Assembly: GCA_036346205.1 (NCBI GenBank)
Contig: JARFJB010001963.1
Span: forward strand, 1,421,001 to 1,485,000
DNA length: 64,000 nt
Reading direction: 5' to 3'
Origin: Vesta saturnalis
Lineage: Eukaryota; Arthropoda; Insecta; Coleoptera; Lampyridae
Part shown: positions 32,324-46,475 of the stretch, in pieces
Layout of the letters: each line of letters starts with the position of its first letter
Numbering within the stretch: the stretch's first letter is position 1
Made by a program: the position numbers and the translations under genes
The notes under the pieces: generated by a model
The model's input: the letters and a program-made list of their open reading frames with translations, nothing else
Told to the model about the DNA's origin: nothing
The model's database searches: none

Positions 32324-33446
32324 ATGCTTACATTTTATAAGAAATTATTTAAAAAATACATGAAACAAAATAATGAAAATCATCCTGAAATATCGGCATT
32401 AGCGCTTGAAGCTGTTGCTAGTTTGTTACCCTTGAAATCACGAGATAAATATGAGAAGACCTACAATATTTTCATTCTTGGAGGACTTCAAAGAATGTAA
32501 GGGATATCGACGAAGAAGTTATGCTTGCCTTTTTTCATGAAAGGGTTAGTTTTCCTGAATACATTTATTTATTTATTTTAAGTTTTATATTATATTTGAT
32601 TACAGGTTGAAAGACTGAAATCTTCCACGCTGTGGTCGGCATATTCCATGTTGAAAAGTATGTTGAGAGTGAAAGAAAACATCGATATATATGGAATTAT
32701 GGGAAGTTACAATTATATTTAAAGCGCTAAAGTGAGGGATATGAAGCAAAAAAATCAAAAATTCTATTTCAGGATGATGTGTCAAAATTTTTGATAGAAG
32801 CAGCTGACGATACTTTTCTTATGATTAAATTGACGTTAATTTTCGGTATGTATGGGGTATGTCGTAGTGAGAAGCTAAGAAAGTTAAATGTGACGGATAT
32901 CGAGGATACCGGCTTTATTTCAGTTGTCACCCTTCATGACACTAAGACAAGAAAAAAGCGTATATTCACCGTTATGACGGAAATGAGAGGAATTAATGAG
33001 ATTGAGTTATGCAGGAGATATGTAAGCTTGCGTACAAAACATATCAATCATTCAAGATTGCTCATGTTTTATATGAACAATAAATATACAGTGCAACGTG
33101 TGGGGATCCAGAGTTTCTACAAGATTCCGAAGAAAATTGCCCATTATTTGAAATTACCAAACCCAGACGGTTACACTGAACTAGACGTCGAACGTCAACT
33201 ACTTTTCTTGCTGAGGGTGGAACGGATATCAGGAGGCTCAAAAATTATGGAGGATGGCGATCAGACACGACTCCAAAAAAATATACAGAAGAAAGCATTA
33301 ACAATGAAATGGCGACTTCGAAAATGATTTTTAATCAACCATCATCGTCTAACAGTGGATGCCAGAATCCATCAGAACGTAATGAATTACAGTTGGCTCC
33401 TGCATGTAGCGATTCATCATTTTCTACGTCAAATGGAGGAGTTCAT
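32324..33446 (+). pseudogene. Crypton-like tyrosine recombinase, copy B
   Basis: The most complete copy. MLTFYKKLFKKYMK, then SLLPLKSRDKYEKTYNIF, frame change, RTSKNVRDIDEEVMLAFFHE and R at a 61-bp intron (32545-32605, GTTAGT to ACAG), then VERLKSSTLWSAYSMLKSML. After another shift, VSKFLIEAADDTFLMIK, then GMYGVCRSEKLRKL with the first catalytic Arg, VTLHDTKTRKKRIF, IGLK-like region, KIPKKIAHYLKLPNPDGYT. A last shift gives TRRRTSTTFLAEGG, NYGGWRSDTTPKKYTEESI with second Arg, Trp and Tyr, and a Ser-rich tail to a stop at 33446. The catalytic set is kept but the frame has about four breaks and one stop. Confidence 0.8.
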
Positions 33447-33606
33447 TAGGAGGTTTTATCAAAATCGTTACTATCATTTAATGATTTATAGTTGAAACAT
33501 TGTATCAGCATAAGTTTTTCTAACGTTAATATTTGTACGCTTAATATTTATTCCAATAAATAATTAATAATTCTTTATAAAGAAATGGTTGCTATAAAGA
33601 AAATAT

Positions 33607-33620
33607 ATACTTTTCTTTAC
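33607..33620 (-). repeat. 14-bp inverted repeat right of Crypton B
   Basis: ATACTTTTCTTTAC, exact reverse complement of 32183-32196. Confidence 0.4.
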
Positions 33621-33741
33621 GATTTATAATAAGGAAATGAGTCTCTGAAAAATAAAATTAATTTATAGATTGTCAATATTTAAAAAATTAAAGGTAAACT
33701 TCCAAACATAATTTTATTGAAGATCTAAATGTATATAATTC

Positions 33742-34270
33742 TTAATTAAAATTTATAGTAAAATTTTGACAATTCTTTGTAATGGTAGGTTGTTTTGATT
33801 GTTTTAGTATGGCTGATGAAGTAGAGGGAATAGATATCACTGTGGGTACTGAGGGTGCTGGTAAAGCTTCAGGAATGCTGGTTTCATTACTTTGAACAGC
33901 TTGCAAGATTTTATTTGCAGTTGTTATTTTGCTGGTCACCGAGTCTTAACATAGCCTTCTGCTACCGTTGATGACTTCCAACCCCCGTGCCTTTTAAGGG
34001 CTATTAAATCATCACCAGGATCTACAAGTAAAGTAGCAGGGGTTCTCCTAAAACAGTGACCCGTATATGTGGATGGATGAAAATATGCTAAATAACATTT
34101 TCCGAGTAAGGATGAAGATTGCCAGTACATAAAAGTTTTATAATTTCGTATCTTGCTTTAGATTTCGTTGGTAAAAGATTATTGGATGTTGTTGCAACTT
34201 GTTCTATTATTCCAGGAGGTTTACCCATAACGTTGGAAAGTGCACCATCGCTTTCGCATTCAATATTCAT
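33742..34270 (-). pseudogene. Crypton-like element, copy C, internally deleted
   Basis: Minus strand: MNIECESDGALSNV, TTSNNLLPTKSKARYEIIKL and YSENVI (34270-34088), the N-terminal region. It jumps at once to STYTGHCFRRTPATLLVDPG and LIALKRHGGWKSSTVAEGYV (34130-33936), which holds H-x-x-R, the Trp and the catalytic Tyr, then a Ser/Pro-rich C-terminal tail (33939-33742). The whole middle with the first catalytic Arg is missing, so the protein could not work alone. It stands tail to tail with copy B. The C-terminal box is the best preserved in the window. Confidence 0.8.
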
Positions 34271-34330
34271 TTTTACTACTCGTTCGACTTCTAAATTAAC
34301 AAGAACAGCAAAAAATGCGTCTTAATGAAA

Positions 34331-34898
34331 CAACTTTAGCATATATGGCTTGATTGAACCATTAAATATTTGCCATTTCCAGCAAATGGTGGAGAAATAA
34401 TTTGTCACTTGATTTTATAAATTATATTAGAAAGCAAAATTACACTGTAAATAACTACACAAGTTATTACATGAAATAAACAGTCTATTGGCAAATAACC
34501 CTAAGTAAAATATATCTACTTATAAATTATGAAGTATTTTAATTTAAATCACCTAAAACTATTTGCCAATATTATTCATAAGTTGCCAATAACAAACAAC
34601 TAATACATTGAAAGTGTATTGATTTGAACATACTGAATATGTATTTTACTTGCACGTGAATGTATTACTTTAAGGTTTGAGTAAATGTTTCATCATTCTC
34701 GGAATGAGTTGATTTTTAACTAGAATAAACTGATGTAATGTCCGTTATTACAAACTTTCACAGTAAAACACTTTTTCTTTATCTTTATCTCGGAAAACTT
34801 CAAACCACTTTTAAACTTTAAATCACTTCTGTTTTACTATCATTATATTAAAGTTGAGGTTAAATAACACTTCTTATTTGGATATTTATTAATAGGTA
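34331..34898. other. No gene seen
   Basis: AT-rich; nothing assigned. Confidence 0.4.
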
Positions 34899-35137
34899 GA
34901 ATCTAGAGTTCCGTCAGACGGGGACCCACCAGCTGTATAAAATCCCCGTTCGACGGGGATCTACTGGTTGCATAAAATCCCCGTTAAACGGTTTTTTAGG
35001 TTACAATAATTTTGTTTATCTAATCAATTATGATAGGTTGCAGTAGTTCTGTTAATCTAATCTAATCCTGTTAGGATGCACGCCTAACGGGGATTTAATA
35101 CAACTGGTGGATCCCCGTCTGACGGGTCTCTAGATTC
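34899..35137. mobile_element. Palindromic MITE-like repeat with GC-rich CCCCGT units
   Basis: Outer ends GAATCTAGAG and CTCTAGATTC are perfect inverted repeats, and the pairing continues inward: CCGTCAGACGGGGACCCACC on the left against GGTGGATCCCCGTCTGACGG on the right. The left arm holds two tandem units of about 40 bp (CGACGGGGAT-CTACTGGTTG-CATAAAATCCCCGTT), the right arm one inverted unit. No coding frame. The GC-rich units stand out against the AT-rich surroundings. No clear target duplication. Confidence 0.65.
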
Positions 35138-35329
35138 AGACTTACTAATATAATGATTCTGAAACAAAATTTTTTGTATTAATTCAGTTTATATTGAAAC
35201 AATTACTTTGTAAAATGAGCATTAATCAGTGAGTTGCATAGTGATAGTCATTATTTTTAAGATTGTAATGTATCCATTATTACAACAACACATTACGACA
35301 GTATAAATTCTTTAACTATTTTCTTATCT

Positions 35330-35336
<7 letters not shown>
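35138..35336. other. No feature seen
   Basis: AT-rich spacer between the palindromic repeat and the (TA)n tract. Confidence 0.4.

Positions 35337-35408
<72 letters not shown>
35337..35408. repeat. (TA)n microsatellite, left of ITm element
   Basis: About 36 TA units that end directly at the element terminus CCAGGTGTCC. Confidence 0.95.
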
Positions 35409-38399
<2,991 letters not shown>

Positions 38400-38606
38400 T
38401 GTCAAGATTGAAAAGAATTCCGTCGACTGTGAAATACTCGCGTTTACTTGCTGCCGTAGAAAGATTTGAAATTGAACGTCAGATTTGTGAAGTGTACCGA
38501 AAAAACATTATAAGTGATAGAATGGTACGCTGCGGTAAGAGCTTTCATAGATGACGAGGACCGGAATGGGCGATCCTTAGTGATCACTGACGATTAGGAA
38601 ATTATT
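38400..38606 (+). pseudogene. Mariner-type transposase N-terminal relic
   Basis: The plus strand reads KRIPSTVKYSRLLAAVERFE, then IERQICEVYRKNIISDRMVR, then GKSFHR-stop, with a frame change to DDEDRNGRSLVITDD. This matches the helix-turn-helix region of Mos1-like proteins (RQIxEVYGxNIMSDGMVRxW, then DEERSGRPSxITxD). The match stops near 38606, about 110 bp before the octamer array, so the catalytic part is lost. Confidence 0.65.
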
Positions 38607-38639
38607 TTTCTTGATTAATGGTTAAAAACACTCTTTATT

Positions 38640-38716
38640 AAGTCACGTTGCAAAGAAACCAAAATTAACCAAAATCGGTTGTTCCGTTTGGGAGTTACGA
38701 TGTCGTAGAGGCATAG
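38640..38716 (+). repeat. Possible LINE 3' tail at the array edge
   Basis: CCAAAATCGGTTGTTCCG and TTTGGGAGTTACGATG followed directly by ATAGATATACAGATAC resembles the 3' ends of some insect LINEs, in which AAATCGGTTC-x-CCGTTT-GAGTTA is followed by short repeats such as ACAGACAGA. If so, the LINE tail may have been the seed of the array. Recognised from memory of the pattern only. Confidence 0.35.
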
Positions 38717-41700
38717 ATATACAGATACGTAAATACACAAATACAGCGATACACCGATATACAGACACAGATACACAGATACACAGATACACAGATACAC
38801 AGATACACAGATACACAGATACACAGATATACAGATACACAGACACAGATAAACAGATACACAGATATACAGACACAGATACACAGATATACAGATACAC
38901 AGATACACAGATACACAGATACACAGATACACAGATACACAGATACACAGATACACAGATACACAGATACACAGATACACAGATACACAGATACACAGAT
39001 ACACAGATACACAGACACAGATACACAGATACACAGATATACAGATACACAGATACACAGATACACAGATACACAGATACACAGATACACAGATACACAG
39101 ATACACAGATACAGATACAGATACACAGATACACAGATACACAGATACACAGATACACAGATACACAGATACACAGATACACAGATACACAGATACACAG
39201 ATACAGATACACAGATACAGACAGATACACAGATACACAGATACCAGATACACAGATAACAGAACACAGATACACAGATACACAGATACACAGATACGCA
39301 AATACGCAGATATACAGTTACACAGATACACAGATACACAGATACACAGATACACTAGCACACAGATACAGAGATACACAGATACACAGATACACAGATA
39401 CACAGATACACAGATACACAGATACACAGATACACAGATACACAGATACACAGATACACAGATACACAGATACACAGATACACAGATACACAGATTCACA
39501 GATACACAGATACACAGATACACAGATACAAAACAGATACACAGATACACAGATACAAAACAGATACAGATACACAGATACACAGATACACAGATACAGA
39601 TACACAGATACACAGATACACAGATACACAGATACACAGATACACAGATACACAGATACACAGATACACAGATACAAATACACAAACAAAACAGATACAA
39701 AACACAAAACAAACAAAACAGAACACAGAACACAGATACACAGATACACAAAACACAGATACACAGATACACAGATACAAATACACAGATACACAGAACA
39801 GATACACAGATACACAGATACACAGAAACAGATACACAGATACACAGATACACAGATACACAGATACACAGATACAAGATACACAGATACACAGATACAA
39901 AACAAAACACAATACAGATACACAGATACACAGATACACAGATACACAGATACACAGATACACAGATACACAGATACAAAACAGATACACAGATACACAG
40001 ATACACAGATAAAACAGATACACAGATACACAGATAACAGAACACAGAACAGATACACAGATACACAGATACACAGATCACAGATACACAGATACACAGA
40101 TACACAGATACACAGATACACAGATACACAGATACACAGAACACAGATACAGAACACAGATACACAGATACAAACACAGATACACAGATCACAGATACAC
40201 TACAAGATACAGAACAAGATAACAGATACACAGAAAACAGATACACAGATACACAATACACAGATACACAGATACAATACACAGATCACAGATACACAGA
40301 TACACAGATACAAAACAGATACACAGATACACAGATACAGATAACAGATACACAGATACACAGAACACAGATACACAGATACACAGATAACAGATACACA
40401 GATACACAGATACACAGATCACAGATAACAGATACACAGATACACAGAACAGATACAGATCACAGATACACAGATACAGATAACAGATACACAGATACAC
40501 AGATACACAGATACAGATAACAGATACACAGATACACAGACACAAACAGATACACAGATACACAGATACACAGATACCAGATACACAGATACAGATACAC
40601 AGATACACAGATACCAGATAACAGATACACAGATACACAGATACACAGATACACAGATACAGATACAGATACACAGATACACAGATACACAGATACACAG
40701 ATACAGATACACAGATACACAGATACACAGATACACAGATAACAGATACAGACACAGATACACAGATACAGATACACAGATAACGATACACAGATACAGA
40801 TACACAGATACACAGATACACAGATACACAGATAACAGATACACAGATACACAGATACACAGAACACAGATCAGATACACAGATACACAGATACACAGAT
40901 ACACAGATACACAGATACACAGATACACAGATACACAGATACAGATACACAGATACAACAGATACACAGATAACAGATACACAGATACACAGATCACAGA
41001 TACACAGATACACAGATACACAGATACACAGATACAATACACAGATACACAGATACACAGATACACAGATACACAGATACACAGATACACAGATACACAG
41101 ATACAAACACAGATACACAGAATACAGATACAGAACACAGATACAAGATACACAGATACACAGATACACAGATACAGATACACAGATACACAGATAACAG
41201 ATACACAGATACACAGATACAAGATACACATACACAGATACACAGATACACAGATAACAGATACACAGATACACAGATACACAGATACACAGATACAAAA
41301 CAGATACACAGATACACAGATACAAATACAGATACACAGATACACAGATACACAGATACACAGCACAGATACAGATACACAGATACACAGATACACAGAT
41401 ACACAGATACACAGATACACAGATACAAACAGATACACAGATACACAGATACACAGATACACAGATCAGATACAGATACACAGAACACAGATACACAGAT
41501 AACAGATACACAGATACACAGATACACAGATACACAGATACACAGATACACAGATACAGATACAGATACACAGATACACAGATACACAGATACACAGATA
41601 CACAGATACACAGATACACAGATACACAGATACAGATCACAGATACACAGATACACAGATACACAGATACACAGATACACAGATACACAGATACACAGAT

Positions 41701-44515
41701 ACACTAGAACACAGATACACAGATACACAGATACACAGATACACAGATACCATCACAGATACAGATACACAGATACACAGATACACAGATACACAGATAC
41801 ACAGATACACAGATACACAGATAACAGATACAGATACACAGATACACAGACATACACAGATACACAGATACAGATACAGATACACAGATACACAGATACA
41901 CAGATACACAGATAACAGATACACAGATACACAGATACAGATACAGATACACAGATACACAGATACACAGATACACAGATACACAGATACACAGATACAC
42001 AGATACACGAGATACACAGATACAAGATACAGATACACAGATACAGATCAGATACAAGATACAGATACACAGATACACAGATACAGAAACAGATACAAGA
42101 TACACAGATACACAGATACGACGAACAAGATACAGATACACAGATACAAGATACAAGATACGAACAGATACACAGATACACAGATACAAGATACAAGATA
42201 CAGGATACAAGATACACAGATACACAGATACAAGATACACAGATACACAGATACAAGATACACAGATACAGATACAGATACACAGATACACAGATACAAG
42301 ATACAGATACAAGATACACAGATACAAGATACACAGATACACAGATACAAGATACACAGATACAGATACAGATACAAGATACAAGATACACAGATACACA
42401 GATACACAGATACACAGATACACAGATACAAGATACACAGATACACAGATACACAGATACACAGATACACAGATACACAGATACAGATACCAGATACCAG
42501 ATACACAGATACACAGATACACAGATACAGAACAGATACACAGATACACAGATACACAGATACACAGATACAAGATACACAGATACGTACAGATACACAG
42601 ATACGACAGATACACAGATACACAGATACAGATACAGGATACACAGATACACGATACACAGATACACGATGACTACAGATACAAGGATACAGATACACGA
42701 GATACACGGATACACGGATACACAGATACACGGATACACGAGATACAGAGATACACAGATACACAGATACACAGAAACACAGATACGCAGATACACAGAT
42801 ACAGAGATACAGAGATACAGAGATACAGAGATACAGAGATACAGAGATACAGACATACAGAGATACAGAGATACAGAGATACAGAGATACAGAGATACAG
42901 AGATACAGAGATACAGAGATACAGAGATACAGAGATACAGAGATACAGAGATACAGAGATACAGAGATACAGAGATACAGAGATACAGAGATACAGAGAT
43001 ACAGAGATACAGAGATCCAGAGAAACAGAGATTTGCAGATACGCAGACACGCAGATACGCAGATACGCAGATACGCAGATACGCAGATACGCAGATACGC
43101 AGATACGCAGATACGCAGATGCGCAGGTACGCAGATACGCAGATACGCAGATACGAAGATACAGCAGATACGCAGCTACACGCAGATACACGGATACACG
43201 GATAAAGGGATACACGGATACACGGATACACAGACACACGGATACACGGATACACGGATGCACGGGTACATGGATATAAGGATACACGGATACACGAATA
43301 CACGGATACACGGATACACGGATACACGATACACGGATACACGGATACACGGATACACGATAGGGATACACGGATACACGGATACAGGATACACGGATAC
43401 ACGGATACACGGATGCACGGGTACATGGATATAAGGATACACGGATACACGAATACACGGAGATACACGATACACGGATACACGAATACACGGATTTACG
43501 GATACACGAATACACGGATACACGGATACACGGATACACTGATAGATGGATACACGGGTACACGGATACATGGATACACGGATACACGGATACACGGGTG
43601 CACGGGTACATGGATATAAGGATACACGGATACACGAATACACGGATACAGGGATACACGATACACGGATACACGAATACACGGATTTACGGATACACGA
43701 ATACACGGATACACGGATACACTGATACAGGGATACGCGGATACACGGCTACACGGCTACACGTATACACGGATACACGGATAAAGGGATACACGGATAC
43801 ACAGACAAACGGATACACGGATACACGGATGCACGGGTACATGGATATAAGGATACACGAATACACGAATACACGGATACAAGGATACACGGATACACGG
43901 ATACACGGATACACTGATAGATGGATACACGGGTACACGGATACATGGATACACGGATACACAGATACACGGATACACGGATACACGGATGCACGGGTAC
44001 ATGGATATAAGGATACACGGATACACGAATACACGGATACAAGGATACACGATACACGGATACACGGATACACGGATCTACGGATACACGGATACACGGA
44101 TACACGGATACACTGATACGCGGATACGCGGATCCACGGATACACGGATACACGGATACACGGATGCACGGATACATGGATATAAGGATACACGGATACA
44201 CGAATACACAGATACAAGGGTACACGGATACACGGATACACGGATACACGGATACACGGATCCACGGATCCACGGATACACGGATACACGGGTACACGGA
44301 TACGCGGGTACACGTATACACGGATACAAGGATACACGGGTACACGGATACACGGATACACGCATATGCGGATACACGGATACACGGATACACGGGTACA
44401 CGTATACACGGATACACGGATACACGGCTACACGGATACACGGATACAGGGATACACGGATACGCGGATACACGGATATACGGATACACGTATACACGGA
44501 TATACGTATACACGC
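38717..44515 (+). repeat. 5.8-kb octamer satellite, unit ACACAGAT and variants
   Basis: About 700 units of 8 bp. Four blocks: ACACAGAT from 38717 to about 42670, with many small deletions (ATAACAGAT, AAAACAGAT, ACAAGAT); ACAGAGAT from about 42800 to 43028; ACGCAGAT from 43030 to 43160; ACACGGAT from about 43185 to 44512. Because 8 is not a multiple of 3, all frames give an 8-residue repeat (for example VSVYLCIC on the minus strand), and so long frames up to 576 codons appear by chance. I see no gene in it. Confidence 0.97.
43250..44215 (+). repeat. Higher-order repeat inside the ACACGGAT block
   Basis: A variant string (GGATGCACGGGTACATGGAT, then ATAAGGATACACG and ACACGAATAC) recurs six times, with its GGATATAAGG word at about 43272, 43427, 43612, 43843, 44003 and 44178. 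Spacings are about 155, 185, 231, 160 and 175 bp. This means the block grew by duplication of segments some 20-29 units long as well as by single octamers. Confidence 0.8.
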
Positions 44516-46440
44516 CCTCCCGCTGGGTGAACGGATACAGTATATTGACTTTTCAGTTTACCTTTTTACTGAGTATTTGCTATATTCCCCCTAGATTTAC
44601 ACAGACCAACCTAATTAGAATAAACTGGAGTATAAGTTTAAATCAACTGTTAGAAGTACTCGTCGTCATTCGCAGCCTGTGATCACAAAAGTGACCATCA
44701 GCTATACATCGCGTTGACGAAAAAACTCACCGTTTGGAATACCGCTACCAGCAACGGTTTTACAATGGTGGGTAGAGAGCGGCTGGAGCGCTCATACCTG
44801 TCTTCTTTATCGAGTGACCTGTTTTCCGCCACTGCGCAACGAGTAACGTGCCAGGATACAACCTGCCACAAACCAACGCTTGTACGATATTTGAATAGTC
44901 ATAGAACTTCGCACCATACCTACCGATGAATGGACGTTTGAAGTGATTTTACGAATATCTATAAAAGTCTCCATTAGCGACGTTTATTCCGAGTTACACG
45001 AGGGTAACATTAATATTACTTCTTGTTTTAGGATAGCAATAGAAGAGGACATAAGGAAAATCCTCATGCCCGGTCAGGAGGTGTTTGCTATTTTTGGGTA
45101 AGCACTCTCCGGAACGGTGACGATATGGGGCGCCCCGATTTGAACAATTCCTGTCCTAAACCTACTTACTTCCTACTTACTCACGATGCATTAATCCTTT
45201 TTACTATCTCTCAATGATATCATCGCTATCATAGTGCAAAATGTGATGAATAAACTAGTACTAACGTACTAAACATACCTCTGTACCAAGATTGGACGCT
45301 GTGAAAACTAACTAAATAATCTTGCATATTGCGGATGATGAATTACTTAAAATTACTTCACACTGTTGGAAATTCCTTTTATTAAAATATTGTTATTATA
45401 TTCCCTTATATAAAGCAATTTAAATCAAACAAATTAAATTTTTATTGAACGACAGTGCATATTTACGGCACATATGGGCAAATGGCCGAATCCCCAAAGG
45501 TTTAAATACACTCAATAGCAGATAACTTCGTTAGTTTATTAAACTCCCGTTAGAGGGCAGGATTTTAGGAAATTCAAACACAAAAGATATATTTATTCAA
45601 TACCGATCGGTAACGAAGAAATCAAAACTAACAAATTTTGGTTTTGAAAAACGTACTACATTTCTTGTATACTTTTTGCGGTCGCCATTTTACGAGCTAC
45701 GGAAAATTTCTGAACCAATATTTCTTTAATCGGTGATATTTCGGATATAAATTTGAAGAATTAATTGTAGGTCTTCTTATTTGCTATTAACTTTCAGTTA
45801 GCGACTGAAAGCGTATAACCATAAACAAATTACGGATCATTCGATCGACCAGCGGAAGGCATTTCATACCACTTCAGTGTGCCCGCCTACAATCTTAGGT
45901 GTAATTGACGTTAATCTCACCTTATATGATACTTACGTAACATTCCTTTTAGAGTTTTCTTTTCTGTATTTCTGCAATCGTAGCTACTTGTCCTCTATAG
46001 AAGTTGTATTACTGCTGGAATTGAACCCCGCCTGTGCGAAACTGGTAACCAGGCCGGGAACTTAAATTTACATCCTTTCATTGGACGTTCTACGAATACC
46101 TTCGTGCCGATTCGGTTCGTCTACACTAACTTCAATACGATATCAATGAACTTTCTCAAGTGAACGTGGTTAGTAGAAGTAACCACTGCTACAATTTTAC
46201 CGATGCATAATAAACCTACTTAATTATTAGTTTGATCTGTATTTAAGTGATCTTCAGAACGTTTACTTTATAATTCCTAATACTGTTTGATAGAAATTGT
46301 TTACCACACCCATGCTCACTTTAAGATAGCGTCCATGTTGTTGTTATAGTGGACAGTAGGTCAACTGCGCACAAACCAATTTGTTTGCCGAGCTGTGCGA
46401 CAGTAGCTGTTTCACGTTAAATTTCACTAAATATTAATTA
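44516..46440. other. No gene seen
   Basis: Unique-looking sequence. Frames at 44714-44929 and 45877-46065 have no known domain and no flanking splice signals I can defend. Confidence 0.35.
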
Positions 46441-46442
46441 TA

Positions 46443-46475
<33 letters not shown>
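46441..46475. repeat. Short (TA)n tract
   Basis: TA repeat interrupted once by TG; no ITm end is visible beside it. Confidence 0.85.

Noticed and set aside
38717..44515. CRISPR-like array
   Set aside because: Contiguous 8-bp tandem units with no spacers, in a eukaryotic context.
38615..44682. Very long open frames (up to 576 codons) on both strands
   Set aside because: They are translations of the 8-bp repeat; every register gives an 8-residue repeat, so length carries no information.
45410..45600. Similarity of CCGTTAGAGGGCA to the MITE interior at 5390
   Set aside because: Only about 12 bases match and the surroundings do not align.
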